A stretch of DNA of 64,000 nucleotides from Bog-159 sp963738345 (GCA_963738345.1 CAVTWI010000002.1:5890001-5954000), one strand, 5' to 3'; shown: positions 10,683-21,136, counted from the stretch's first letter. Translations and numbers: made by a program. Notes: generated by a model not told the origin, from the letters alone.

Positions 10683-11507
10683 TTGATCGATCGTCGCAAC
10701 GATGCCCAGCCGCTGCTTTCCGTCCGCATCTCGGCGGACTATCGCGGACGCACCAATGTCTTAAGGGATGTTGCCTTTGATATCCGGGAGGGAGAGATCG
10801 TGGGCCTCGCCGGACAGAGCGGATCGGGCAAGAGCACCATCGCGCTGGCCATCATGCGACTGCTGCACCTGAAAGGCGGCGCCGTCCGTGGTGGGATCGA
10901 GTTTTGCGGGGCACCCTTACTCCACGCTACGGAGCGGGAGATGCGCGGCATCCGCGGCCGCCGGATTTCGCTGGTGCTGCAGAATCCCGTATCGTCGCTC
11001 AACCCCGCCCTGCGCATCGGCACGCAGTTGTCCGAGGCGTGGGAGGCTCACGACCATACCTCCCGCGATCAGCGCGAAGCCGCCATCATGGGTGCGCTGG
11101 AGGCCGTCAGCCTGGTGGTTGATAAGCCTTTCTTGCGCCGCTATCCTGGAGAACTGAGCGTCGGCCAAGCCCAGCGCGTGTTGATTGCCATGGCGATTCT
11201 GCACCGGCCCGCACTGCTGATCGCCGACGAGGCCACCAGCGCGCTGGACGCCCTTACACAGTCGGAAATCCTGCGCTTATTCGCCCGGCTCAATCGCGAC
11301 CTATCCATGGCTATCCTTTATATCTCGCACGACCTCTCATCGATCGCGTCGCTGTGCGGGCGCGTGGCGATTCTGCACGAAGGCGAGATCGTGGAATTCG
11401 CACCGGTAGAACGTATATTTCAGAATCCGGCGCACCCTTATACCCGTCGGCTCATCGACGCTATCCCGAGTTCGCCGTTGTCAAACCGTCCGCCCGCGTT
11501 TGCCTAA
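10683..11507 (+). CDS. Peptide-type ABC transporter ATPase (DppD/OppD-like)
   Basis: 274 residues beginning at a TTG. Walker A GQSGSGKST, Q-loop VLQNPVSSLNPAL, signature LSVGQAQRV (a variant of LSGGQ), Walker B LLIADEATSALD and the switch region ILYISHDLS are all present. The C-terminal PAHPYTRRLIDAIPS is characteristic of dipeptide/oligopeptide/nickel importer ATPases. It energises uptake across the inner membrane. No permease or second ATPase is adjacent. The solute-binding protein at 5.3-6.9 kb is the only candidate partner here. Confidence 0.88.
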   Translation: MIDRRNDAQPLLSVRISADYRGRTNVLRDVAFDIREGEIVGLAGQSGSGKSTIALAIMRLLHLKGGAVRGGIEFCGAPLLHATEREMRGIRGRRISLVLQNPVSSLNPALRIGTQLSEAWEAHDHTSRDQREAAIMGALEAVSLVVDKPFLRRYPGELSVGQAQRVLIAMAILHRPALLIADEATSALDALTQSEILRLFARLNRDLSMAILYISHDLSSIASLCGRVAILHEGEIVEFAPVERIFQNPAHPYTRRLIDAIPSSPLSNRPPAFA

Positions 11508-11538
11508 GCCGCGCCCGACCCGCGCTACCATCGTCTCG

Positions 11539-11970
11539 ATGGATTGCTTATTCTGTCGCATCGCGGCCGGAGACGAGGAAGCCGCCATAGTCTTCGAGGA
11601 TGCTTCGACTCTCGCTTTTTTGGACCACCGGCCGCTGTTCCCGGGCCATTGCCTGTTGATCCCCAAAACGCATTATGAGACGCTGACTGATTTACCCGAA
11701 GCTATGGTCGCTCCGCTGTTTGCCAACGCGAAACTCCTGGCGAGCGCCGTCGAGAAGGCCATGGAGAGTGAAGGCTCGTTCGTGGCTATCAACAACCGCG
11801 TCAGCCAGAGTGTTCCGCATTTGCACGTTCACATCGTGCCGCGGCGTAAGAAGGACGGTCTGCGCGGCTTCTTCTGGCCCCGTCAGAAATACCCGAGCCC
11901 CGCCGAAATGGAACGCGTACGCGATAAACTCCGCGCCGCCGTCGGCTCAGTCGCCGCCCCGCCAAGTTAG
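11539..11970 (+). CDS. HIT-family nucleotide-binding hydrolase
   Basis: 143 residues from ATG at 11539 (MDCLFCRIAAG). A TTG 39 bases upstream would add a non-conserved leader and overlap the ABC gene, so it is disfavoured. The family's early CxxC (CLFC) and the catalytic histidine triad HLHVHIVPR are seen. HIT proteins cleave nucleotide phosphoramidates or dinucleoside polyphosphates in the cytosol. The true substrate cannot be told from sequence. Confidence 0.88.
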   Translation: MDCLFCRIAAGDEEAAIVFEDASTLAFLDHRPLFPGHCLLIPKTHYETLTDLPEAMVAPLFANAKLLASAVEKAMESEGSFVAINNRVSQSVPHLHVHIVPRRKKDGLRGFFWPRQKYPSPAEMERVRDKLRAAVGSVAAPPS

Positions 11971-11979
11971 AATTTGGAT

Positions 11980-12965
11980 ATGGAATACGTGAATTTGGGA
12001 AAGGCCGGAGTGAAAGTCTCGCGCATCTGCCTCGGCGCCATGACCTACGGCTCGAAGAAGTGGCGCGAGTGGGTGCTGGAAGAGGAAGAAAGCCGCCCGT
12101 TCATCCAGCGCGCGCTGGAACTGGGCATCAACTTCTTCGATACCGCCGACATGTATTCGGTCGGGCGTCAGCGAGGAGATTCTCGGCCGCGCGCTGAAGG
12201 ATTTCGGCCCCTCCCGCGACCGCGTGGTGATCGCCACCAAGGTGTTCAATCCCATGGGCGACGATCCCAACCAGCGCGGCCTCTCGCGCAAGCACATCCG
12301 GCACGCCATCGACGACAGCCTGCGGCGCCTGGGCACCGACTACGTGGACCTCTACCAGATTCATCGCCTCGATTACGAAACGCCCATCGAAGAGACGCTG
12401 GACGCTCTGGACGACGTGGTGAAAGAGGGCAAGGCGCTATACATCGGTGCGTCGTCGATGTTCGCCTGGCAGTTCGCCAAGATGCTGCATACAGGCCGAC
12501 GCGATGGGCCTCACGCGCTTCGTCACCATGCAGAATCACTACAACCTGATCTATCGCGAAGAGGAGCGCGAGATGCTTCCGCTGTGCCGCGAAGAGGGCA
12601 TCGGCGTGATTCCGTGGAGTCCGCTGGCGCGCGGGTTCCTGGCCGGCAACCGGCGCAAGGAAGATTTCGGCGAAACGGTGCGCGCGAAGACCGACGAGTA
12701 CGCCCACGGGAATGTATTATCAGCCTTCGGATTTCGCGGTGGCGACCGGGTCAGCGAGATCGCCCGCGCGCGTGGCGTGCCGAACGCGCAGGTGGCGCTG
12801 GCGTGGATCCTGCACCAGCCCGGCGTCACCGCGCCGATCGTGGGCGCCAGCAAGATGCAGCATTTGGAGGATGCGGTGGCGGCACTCAGCCTGAAGCTGG
12901 ACGAGCGGGAGTTAAAGGCGCTCGCGGAACCTTACCAGCCGCATCGGGTTCTGGGCCATTCGTAA
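11980..12965 (+). CDS. Aldo/keto reductase, with two apparent frameshifts
   Basis: Starts at ATG 11980 (MEYVNLGKAGVKVSR). The NADPH-dependent (alpha/beta)8 barrel family is identified by LCLGAM-type N-terminus, catalytic Asp and Tyr (FFDTADMYSVG), Lys (VIATKVF) and His (YQIHRLDYETPIEET), and the cofactor region APIVGASKMQHLEDA. Two shifts interrupt it. Near 12165 GGG should be GG (VGVSEEILGRALKDF). Near 12492 one extra base separates MLH from QADAMGLTRFV. Both are single-base insertions relative to the family. It resembles the YajO/PhdYeiN-type bacterial group acting on small aldehydes; the substrate is unknown. Confidence 0.83.
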
Positions 12966-12985
12966 ATTCGGCCTACCATCCCGAT

Positions 12986-13455
12986 ATGGAGTATGTAGAA
13001 GGAGTCCTGGTAGGGCGTGGCGCGCCAACGATTGCCCATGGGCTGCTGCAAGTTATCCTGTGCGTCTACCTGGATGCGTTCCGGACGAAATTCGGATTTG
13101 AGGCGCTCCCCGAAGTCAGGACTCAGATTGTCAATCGGGCTCGGTATCGGATTCCGGGCATGATGCTATGTCCGGTTCCACTTCCAGACCGGCAAAATCG
13201 TAGATTCTATCCCCTGGGTGATCATTGAGATCCTCTCGCCGGATGATACATTGTCCGAGCAAACTCGCGCGTTTTTGCGATTACAAACTCATCGGAGTTC
13301 TGCAGATGGTGCTTCTCGATCCTGAGGAGAGCATGGCTTACCGTTTCGAAAACGATTCGCTTTTACGTACCGCGTTCACGTCTCTCGAGTTGCCGACGGG
13401 CTCACTCCCGTTTGATACGGAAGCCCTGTTCCGTCAACTTGCTGAGCGCCGATAG
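12986..13455 (+). pseudogene. Uma2-family protein, copy 1 (5'-truncated, frameshifted)
   Basis: Homology to the next gene begins at NSAYHPDMEYVEG, immediately after the aldo/keto reductase stop, so the first 17 or so codons of the family are missing. The rest follows in three frames: EYVEGVLV...HGLLQVIL, RTQIVNRARYRIPGMMLC, IIEILSPDDTLSEQ and YKLIGVLQMVLLDPEE, ending LFRQLAERR. Uma2 (DUF820) proteins have a PD-(D/E)XK nuclease-like fold and are common in Acidobacteria and Cyanobacteria, with unknown biological role. Truncation plus frameshifts argue for a dead copy. Confidence 0.72.
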
Positions 13456-13496
13456 ACCGGCAGGGTCGCGCGGGCGGGGTTGCGTATACTGAGTCT

Positions 13497-14063
13497 ATGG
13501 CGGTCGCACCGATCACTCCGCTTGTTTCGGCGGAAGAATATCTCAATTCCGGTTATCATCCCGACATGGAATATGTCGAAGGCGGCCTGGTGGAGCGTAG
13601 TCGTGCCAACTATCGCACATGGTCTCTTGCAGGTTATCCTCGATACTTTCGGGCCCTTACCGCAGGCAATTCCAATTTGCGCTGCTCTCAGAGACTCGCA
13701 CCCAAATCGTTGAAGGAGCTCGCTACCGTATCCCAGACCTGATGCTCTGCCCTCTGCCTCTTCCGCCGGGCAAGATTGTCAATTCGATTCCCTGGGCCGT
13801 AATCGAAATCCTATCGCCGGACGACAGCCTCTCCGAACAACTCGCACGCTTTCGCGACTACAAACGAATAGGCGTTCTGCAAATGATCCTGCTCGATCCC
13901 GAGGAACTCATCGCCTACCGCTTTGACGGCCGTGGCTCCCTCATCGAAGACCCAGTTCACCTCGCTCGACCTCCCTACCGGTTCCCTTCCCTTTGACAGC
14001 CAAGCCCTGTTCCGGCAACTCGAAGAAGAACGCAAGCTGAGGCGGCACGCTATCATAAGGTAG
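13497..14063 (+). CDS. Uma2-family (DUF820) protein, copy 2, frameshifted
   Basis: Complete copy with its own start (MAVAPITPLVSAEEY) and an end at EEERKLRRHAIIR. Conserved features: HPDMEYVEGGLVER, RTQIVEGARYRIPDLMLC with the nuclease-fold Asp, and AVIEILSPDD with the Glu/Ile-Glu pair. Shifts are needed near 13610 and near 13960. The stop TAG at 14061-14063 directly abuts the GTG of hemW. It is a close paralogue of the truncated copy just upstream. Confidence 0.75.
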
Positions 14064-15141
14064 GTGGCAGGCGTCTACATTTCCTATCCTTTCTGCTCGC
14101 AGAAGTGTACCTACTGTAATTTCGCCTCCGGCGTCTTTCCTCGCGCAATCGAAGCCCGCTACCTGAATACGCTCGCGCCGAAATCGCGCGCTACGACGTG
14201 GGCCTGGAGCCCGGAAACGGTCTACCTGGGCGGCGGCACGCCCAGCGCTATGGATACCGATGCTTTACGGCCGTGCTCGCGCTCGTACCCGGGCGTCCCT
14301 GGCTGCGAGGCTACCTCGAAACCGCGCCCGGCACCGTCACGCCGGAGCGCGCGAGCGCGTGGGTGCGGCCGGGATCGACCGCGTCAGCCTGGGTGTGCAG
14401 TCCTTCGTGCAGTCCGAAATCGCCCGCACCGGCCGTAAGCACACCGCCGCCATAGTCGCCGCCGAGATCGGACCGTGCTGCGGGAAGCGGGCATCGGCAA
14501 GATCAACATCGACCTAATCGCCGGCCTTTCCGGACAGACCGAGGCAAGCTGGCAGCCAATCCCTCGACTGGATCGCCCGCCTGGCGCCCGATCACGTCTC
14601 AGTTTACATGCTCGAAGTGGACGAGGATAGCCGCCTGGGCCGCGAGATCCTGCCGGGCGGGACGCGGTACGGCGCGGCGACCGGCCCTCGAGCGACCTCA
14701 CTGCCGACCTCTACGAAACTGCGGTCGAGCGCTCGCCGCGCTGGGTCTCCGCCGCTACGAAATTTCCAATTTCGCTTGCCCGGGCCACGAATCCCGCCAC
14801 AATATGAAATACTGGTTGCTGGAGCCTTACGCCGGCTTTGGCAGCGACGCCCACTCCTTCGATGGCCGGCTCCGTTGGCAAAATCCAGAATCCCTAAATC
14901 GAATATCTCGGCGCCTGGCGAGCCGGTGAGCGCCGAATGCAATCCGCTGGAGGAGCGCTTCTTCGTGGGTCTGCGCTTGACTCACGGAATCCGCCCCGAG
15001 CCGCGCGAGTGGCAGCTTTTCGGCGAGCCGATCGCCGCTTTATCGAACAGGGTTTGCTCGAAACCGATGGAGGCATGCTGCGCCTCACCAGCCGCGGCGT
15101 GATGCTATCGAACGAAGTATTTCCAGGAGTTTCTGACATGA
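14064..15141 (+). CDS. hemW: Radical SAM heme chaperone HemW-like, with several apparent frameshifts
   Basis: Begins with GTG directly after the Uma2 stop. The radical SAM cluster motif reads CSQKCTYC (CxxxCxxC), preceded by GVYISYPF. It continues TVYLGGGTPSAMD, GIDRVSLGVQSFV, INIDLIAGLSGQT and HVSVYMLEVDEDSRLG, then a degraded HemW C-terminal domain. The family binds heme and [4Fe-4S] and is related to oxygen-independent coproporphyrinogen oxidase. Many shifts (about 14170, 14260, 14345, 14500, 14690 and others) split the reading. At the end, removing one C at 15123-15124 gives NEVFQEFLT and a TGA at 15139-15141 that overlaps the next ATG. Confidence 0.82.
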
Positions 15142-16193
15142 TCGATCTGCGCAGCGATACCGTGACCAAGCCCACGCCGGAAATGCGGCGGGCCATGCTC
15201 GAAGCCGAGGTGGGCGACGACGTTTACGGCGAAGACCCTACCGTCAATTTGCTGGAGAAGCGCGCCGCCGAAATCGCCGGTAAAGAGGCCGCCCTGTTCG
15301 TCCCTACCGGCACCATGGGCAACACCATCGCGGTAAAGTTGCATACGCACCACGGCGAGGAAGTCATCTGCGACGTGCGCGCGCATCTGCTCGAATATGA
15401 ACTTTCCATGCTGGCTTGGTTTTCCGGTTGCGTGGGCCGGCCCATTCAAGACCAGCGACGGCATCATGACGTTGGGAGCAGATTGCCCGCGAGATCCGGC
15501 CGCTGGGCCGCATCGTGCCCGTACCGCTTTGATCGAAATTGAGAACACCAACAATATCGCCGGCGGTACCGTTTATCCTTTGCCGCTGATCAACGAGATT
15601 TGCGACCGGCGCGCATGAGCGCGGACTGAAGGTTCACATGGACGGAGCGCGCGTGTTCAATGCCGCCGAGGCCCTGGGTAAGCCCGTCCGCGAAATCGTA
15701 GCCAAGGTGGATACGGTGATGTTCTGCCTATCGAAGGCTCTGGGCGCGCCGGTGGGCTCCATGCTGGCGGGATCCGCGGAGGATATCGAACAGGCCCGGC
15801 TGTATCGCAAGCGGCTAGGCGGCGGTATGCGCCAGGCCGGGGTCTTGGCGGCCGCGGGCTTATCGCCCTGGAACAGAGCCCGCGTCACCTGGGCGAGGAT
15901 CATCGCAATGCGCGGCTGCATCGCGCAAAGGATTGGCTGCAATTCCCGGAATTCGGATTGATCCCGCCAAGGTGCAGACCAACATCGTGATTTTCGATAT
16001 CACCGGTACCGGCTTGCCCGCTGCGGAAATCCGAAGCAGATTGAAAGAGCGCGGCGTGCTGATCGATCCTATCAATACGGCTCTCATGCGCGCAGTTACG
16101 CATTACGATGTGGACCGGGAAGGTTGCGAGTTGGCTCTTGCCGCCTTGGCGGAGGTTGCGGCAGGGTTGCGGAGCGAAGCGGTCGCCCACTAG
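15138..16193 (+). CDS. ltaE: Low-specificity L-threonine aldolase, with apparent frameshifts
   Basis: PLP enzyme that splits threonine or allo-threonine to glycine and acetaldehyde. The start overlaps the repaired hemW stop (ATGA). Visible blocks: MIDLRSDTVTKPTPEM, VGDDVYGEDPTVN, ALFVPTGTMGN, ENTNNIAGG, HMDGARVFNAA, the PLP lysine region CLSKALGAPVGSML and KRLGGGMRQAG. Shifts are needed near 15410, 15480, 15610, 15870 and 15950. The gene ends three bases from the convergent histidine kinase stop. All key residues survive in one frame or another, so sequence error is again the simplest explanation. Confidence 0.85.
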
Positions 16194-16196
16194 CAT

Positions 16197-18050
16197 CTAC
16201 GGATGAATACCATCTCCAGCATCCAGAACTTCCCGCACCTTCGATAATAAAACATCCGGCGTAAACGGCTTGTTCAAGAACGATTGGGCAGGCGCGCTGG
16301 CGGCGCTGTTCAGCGGAGTATCGCGGTATCCCGACATGTAAAGCACCTGCAGATCGGGATTCTTCTTCGCAATCTGCTCGCCCAGTTCGAATCCATTCAT
16401 CTGCGGCATCACCACGTCGGTCAGCACCAGATCGATCTTGTGCGAATTCTTATCGTAAACCGATAATGCCGCCAGTCCATTGGCCGCTTCGATCACGGTG
16501 TAGCCGCCGGTGTTGAGGACCGCCGACACCAGTTTGCGCACGCCCTCTTCGTCATCCACCAGCAGGATCGTCTCGGAGCCTTTCGAAATACCCAAGCGGC
16601 GGGCGTGGGAAACCGGCACGGATTCCTCAACGCGCGGCAGATAGATTTCAAAGATGGTGCCGCAGTTCACCTGGCTATATACCGTTATGTAGCCGTCGTT
16701 TTGCTTCACCGTTCCATACACCATCGATAAGCCGAGGCCGCTGCCTTTGCCGTGTTCCTTGGTAGTGAAAAAAGGTTCGAATAAACGTAGGCGCGTCTCG
16801 GCATCCATGCCCGAACCCGTATCGCTCAAGGCCAACATCACGTAAGCTCCCGGCTTCACCCCGGCCTTCTTGGCGCTGGCCTCGTCCAGTTCGAGGTTGG
16901 ATGTTTCGAGCACCAGCTTGCCGCCATTGGGCATCGCCTCCCGCGCATTGGTCGCCAGGTTCACAATGGCCTGCTGCATTTGGGCGGCGTCAATCTGTAC
17001 ATGGCCCAGCGCGGGGCCAGGCAATAGGATCAACTCCACAGCATCGCCCATCAGCCGCCGCAGCATGGGTTCCATACCGGCGATTGCGGCATTCAAATCG
17101 GTGAGCGTGGGCTGCGCCGTCTGGCCGCTGCTGAACGTGAGTAACTGGCGCGTCAATGTCGCGGCGCGCTCCCCCGCGTAGAGTATTTCGTCGGCGAAGC
17201 GGCGAAGCGGGCTGGCGGAAGGTATCTGGGCGCGCAACAAGTCGCTGTAGCCTGTAATCAGCGTTAGGACGTTGTTAAAGTCACCGGCGACACCGCCCGC
17301 CAGGCGCCCTACCGCATCCATTTTGCGCGCGTGGCTGAGTTGCTCTTCAAGCTGGCGGCGTCCCGTAATATCGCGGAACACGAGGATGGCGCCCTGCAGA
17401 CGGCCGCGCTCGTCATATAGTGGCGCGGCGTTTTGTTCGATCGGGATTTCCGTCTTATCGCGTGCGATCAGCAACACCTGCCCCATGTTGTGGGCGGTGG
17501 TCCGTGCGCTGATGGCGTCCCTTGCCGGATTTCCCGCAGGTTCACGGCTCCCCTCCTCGATTACTCGCAATACGTCGCTGAGCGGCCGTCCCATTGCGTC
17601 TGGCCGCCGCCATCCGGTCAAAGCCTCCGCCACGGGGTTGAGGAAGGTGACCCGCTCCTCGCGATCAGTCGCCACCACACCGTCGGCGATGCTCGACAAA
17701 GTCGCGGAGAGCATATTGCGGCTGCTGTGAAAACCGGACACCAATGCGGTAGCTGCGACCGAAATCGCGACAAACGAGAGCAGCAAGGCCGCCAGATTCG
17801 GAACGTTGGGGTACCATGGCTCGCGCAATTGCACCACCAAGGCTCCCAGCGCGATGGTGCACAAGGTAGTGGCCGCGAACCCGCCGAAATGGCCGTAATA
17901 CCAGGCGCTGGCGAATACCGCTACCAGGAATGGTAAGAAAAAATTGGGCTCAAGCAGAGGCCGCAACAACAGCGAAACCAGCACCGCGAGCGTGGTGAGC
18001 GCCAGCGCGAAGACGCTGCTGTGCAAGGACGAGTCTTTGAGCTGGAACAC
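16197..18050 (-). CDS. Membrane hybrid histidine kinase lacking the phospho-acceptor histidine
   Basis: 617 residues, uninterrupted. Residues 10-110 carry about four membrane segments. A PAS domain follows (SIADGVVATDREERVTFLNP), then a HisKA-like dimerisation domain, a HATPase (N box VNLATNAREAMPNGG, G boxes SDTGSGMD and GKGSGLGLSMVYG) and a C-terminal receiver (LLVDDEEG, phospho-Asp in VLTDVVMP, KPF). The H box reads LAGGVAGDFNNVLT where the family has LAGGVAHDFNN, so Gly replaces the autophosphorylated His. The codon is GGT and would need two base changes. ATP-binding and receiver motifs look intact. It could be a signalling scaffold or be phosphorylated in trans. Confidence 0.9.
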   Translation of the reverse strand: MFQLKDSSLHSSVFALALTTLAVLVSLLLRPLLEPNFFLPFLVAVFASAWYYGHFGGFAATTLCTIALGALVVQLREPWYPNVPNLAALLLSFVAISVAATALVSGFHSSRNMLSATLSSIADGVVATDREERVTFLNPVAEALTGWRRPDAMGRPLSDVLRVIEEGSREPAGNPARDAISARTTAHNMGQVLLIARDKTEIPIEQNAAPLYDERGRLQGAILVFRDITGRRQLEEQLSHARKMDAVGRLAGGVAGDFNNVLTLITGYSDLLRAQIPSASPLRRFADEILYAGERAATLTRQLLTFSSGQTAQPTLTDLNAAIAGMEPMLRRLMGDAVELILLPGPALGHVQIDAAQMQQAIVNLATNAREAMPNGGKLVLETSNLELDEASAKKAGVKPGAYVMLALSDTGSGMDAETRLRLFEPFFTTKEHGKGSGLGLSMVYGTVKQNDGYITVYSQVNCGTIFEIYLPRVEESVPVSHARRLGISKGSETILLVDDEEGVRKLVSAVLNTGGYTVIEAANGLAALSVYDKNSHKIDLVLTDVVMPQMNGFELGEQIAKKNPDLQVLYMSGYRDTPLNSAASAPAQSFLNKPFTPDVLLSKVREVLDAGDGIHP

Positions 18051-18232
18051 GTTGTTTCAGTTACAGAATACTATAAGATACCGTAAACCGAACAGTTATC
18101 CTCGGCTTTACCAGACGGTGCCGAAATAGTGGCACGCGCCACGCGGTCGGCACCGGCAGTTCTCGGCACTCTAACGTATCTTATTGAGAGATAAAAACAA
18201 AGTTTTGGAGGTGAGCATGCACTGCAGAGGGC

Positions 18233-18526
18233 ATGCTGCGGATCACCATTCTGGAAACGCCAAATGCCAGCACCCTGAAGCTGGAAGGCAAACTCTCTGG
18301 GCCCTGGGTCCAAGAGGTTGAGCAGGCGTGGTCCGGCATCGCCACCCCAGATTCGGGCGCGGAAAAGGCTGTGATCGTAGACTTGGCCGACGTCACCTTC
18401 ATAGACTGCGCCGGGAAAGGCCTCCTGGCGAGTATGTACAAGAAGGGCACCAAATTGATGGCCTGCAGCCCAATGAACCGGTCTATAGTCGAAGAAATCG
18501 CGCGCGCCGCTAAAACCGCCCTTTGC
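18233..18526 (+). CDS. STAS-domain (anti-sigma-factor antagonist-like) protein
   Basis: About 95 residues from MLRITILETPNASTLKLEG. The STAS fold is marked by VIVDLADVTFIDCAGKGLL, where Asp-Cys-Ala-Gly occupies the usual D-S-x-G phosphorylation position. The position of the serine is taken by Cys or Ala. A strong ribosome-binding site (GGAGGTGA) lies ahead of an ATG at 18217 in another frame. Removing one base between 18217 and 18233 would make that the start. As written, no stop separates this domain from the TolC-like protein downstream; the boundary given is my estimate. Confidence 0.72.
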
Positions 18527-19836
18527 ATGCTGGCCGCTTTGCTGTTTCTAGGCGCGGGAATCCAGGCGCAGGATGCCGCTCCACTGAAACTCACCTTGCA
18601 CGACGCCGTTCAGATGGCGCTGAATCAGAATCCGCAGGTGCAGGTAGCTAATCTCAATGTGGCGCAGAGCCAGGAGGATCAAAAAATCGCCCGAGCCGGG
18701 CTGCTGCCCAAGCGCCAGCCTGCAAGCCTACGAACAAGTCCGGCGACTGGCGGTAGCTCCTTTGTTCGGATTGCAGCATGTGCCCGGACTGCCTTTCCCG
18801 GGCCACCTGGGTCCGTACGAGGTCTTTCAGGTGGGCCCCAATTTTTCCGTTCCGGTCTTCGATTTGACTCTTTGGCGGAGGTGGCAAGCATCCAAGGAGG
18901 GAGTGAACACCTCGCGTGCGCAAAGCCAGGGAGTCCGCGAGCAAATCGCCGAACTGGTGGTCTCCCAATACCTGGGTAGTCTACGTGCGTCGGCCGATGT
19001 GAAGGCGGCGCAATCGCGCGTCGATTTGGCCCAGGCGCTGTATGATCAGGCGGCCGATTTGCAGAAAAACGGCGTCGGTACGGGCATCGACACGCTCCGC
19101 TCCAACGTCGAATTGCAAAACGAAAAGCAGCGCCTGATCGAGTCGCGGACGCAGTTTCAGACATCTTTATACGGGTTGGCGCAACTTCTGAATGTCGACC
19201 CTAAGCGGGAGATCGACTTGACCGACCGCGTCAGCTTCTTCGACACTCCCTCGATCGAAGTGGATCAGAGCCTGGAAGCGGCATACGCCAATCGTCCCGA
19301 GATGAAGGCTCTGTTGCACGAACAGCGGCAAGTGGAACTGGAGAAACAGCAGGCCGCCGAGAGCCGCTATCCCACGCTCAGTTTCGATGGTTACTGGTCG
19401 GAGCAGGGGTTGACCCCCGCCACCGCCATCCCGGCTTACACATACGGCATCAACTTCAACGTCCCGCTATTTACCGGCGGCCGCATCGGCGCTCAGCAGG
19501 CACGCGCCGATCTGGAATTGCGCAAGGTATCGCAGCAGGAACAGGAGCAGCGTAACCAGATTGCGCTGCAAGTGCGCACGGCGATTGCGCAAATGGCGGC
19601 GGCGCGGAGCGAAGTGGATGTTGCCAACCAGGCGGTGGGCCTGGCGAACGAGGAGGTTACTGCAGGCGCGCGACCGGTTTCAGGCCGGCGTGGCTAACAA
19701 TATCGAAGTGATCAGCGCCCAGGACGCGCTGGCCCGTGCCAACGACAACCAGATTGTGGCCCTGTATCGCTATAACCAGTCGCGCGCCGATCTGGCCCGC
19801 GCCACCGGCCAGATGGAAGCTGTCTACGCCAAGTAG
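18527..19836 (+). CDS. TolC-like outer membrane efflux protein, with apparent frameshifts
   Basis: A signal peptide (MLAALLFLGAGIQAQ) is followed by KLTLHDAVQMALNQNPQVQVANLNV, the repeated coiled-coil and strand pattern of outer membrane efflux proteins, NGVGTGIDTLRSNVELQNE, and a mirrored second half ending in RFQAGVANNIEVISAQDALARA. Frameshifts near 18715 and 19668. It forms the outer membrane channel of a tripartite pump. It is first in an operon with EmrA-like and EmrB-like genes. The true start may be a lost ATG near 18510 (reading MKTALC), because a K-T-A-L-C stretch precedes the hydrophobic core. Confidence 0.83.
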
Positions 19837-19854
19837 GGGCAATGAGAGGATAGT

Positions 19855-21136
19855 ATGGAGACTCAGATGATTGAAGAGGGGAAGCCCGTCAACGAGCAGC
19901 CTGCGGAGGCTGTGGTGCGCAGGCCGGCCGGTAAGCGTACCCGGACCGTGCTCGTGGTGCTGGGCGGGGGCTTGATCCTGGCCCTGGTGGCGTTCGGCTT
20001 CTGGCTGCACTATCGCTATCGCGTGTCGAGCGATGACGCCCAGGTGGACGGCCACATTGTGCCCGTCACCGCCAAAGTCTACGGCAGCGTGCTGGAAGTG
20101 CTGGTGAACGACAACCAGCAGGTGAAGGCTGGCGACGTTCTGGTGCGCATCGATCCGCGCGACCTGCAGGCCAAGGTCGACCAGGCAAAAGCCGCTCTGG
20201 CGTTGGCGGAGAGCCAGGCAAATGCCGCGCAAGTGACGGTCCCCCTGACGCGCGAAACCACTCAGAGCGGCACTACCGGTATGTCAACGCCGGCTTGACC
20301 GGTGCCGAGGCGCAGGCGGCCCAGGCCGAGGCGGCCGTGGATCAGGCAGACCACCGATCAAGCCGTCGCCCAATCCAATCTAGCGGCGGCCGAGGCTAAC
20401 AACGAGAAGGCCCAGTCGGACCTCGCACGCATGCGTCCTCTGGTGGCCAAGGCCGAGATTTCTCAGCAACAATTCGATTCGTACGTGGCTGCCGCTAAAG
20501 TGACGGAAGCACAGGTGAAGGCCGCCCAGGATCGTGTGCAAATGTCGGGGCAGGGCATTGCCACGGCCCGCGCCGCGGCGGATGCCGCCCGCGCCCGGAT
20601 TCAGCAGATGCGCGCGGAAGTTGCGCAATCTACTGCCGGTGAACGACAGGTATTGGTTACCCAGGCCCAGGCCGTGTCAGCCGGTGCTCGCGTCCAGGGG
20701 GCCCGCGCCGATCTGGCTGCGGCCGAACTGAATCTTAGTTACACCACCATCGTGGCCTCGGTGGAGGGTGAGGTGACCAAGAAATCGGTCGAGCCGGGAC
20801 AGATCCTGCAGCCCGGGCAAGCCCTGATGGCGCTTATCCCGCTGAAGGATGTTTGGGTAACTGCCAACTTCAAGGAAACCCAACTGGCGGACGTGCGCCC
20901 TGGTCAGACGGCCGAAGTGCACGTCGATATGTACGGACGCACCATTGCCGGAAAAGTGGATTCCATCGCCGGAGGTACCGGCGCACGCATGAGCCTTCTG
21001 CCGCCTGAAAACGCCACCGGGAACTACGTAAAAGTGGTCGAACGTATTCCGGTGAAGATCGTATTCGATTCCCTGCCCGAAGGCGTCATCTCTGCGCCCC
21101 GGCATGAACGTGGACGCAACCATCATTACCCATTAA
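19855..21136 (+). CDS. EmrA/HlyD-family membrane fusion protein, with apparent frameshifts
   Basis: Starts at ATG 19855 behind an AGAGGA ribosome-binding site. There is one membrane anchor near residues 28-50, then a biotinyl-lipoyl-like half motif (SSDDAQVDGHIVPV, VKAGDVLVRIDPRDL), a long coiled coil, the second half (TIVASVEGEVTKKSVEPGQ) and a beta-barrel (FKETQLADVRPGQTAEV). It links the inner membrane pump to TolC. Shifts occur near 20265-20350. Near 21085 one extra T occurs: after removal the end reads LRPGMNVDATIITH and stops at 21134-21136. Without repair the frame runs into the next gene. Confidence 0.85.

Noticed and set aside
14064..15141. Programmed frameshifting in hemW and other metabolic genes
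   Set aside because: Shifts occur at many non-slippery places without stems and differ from gene to gene; sequence error is the simpler reading.
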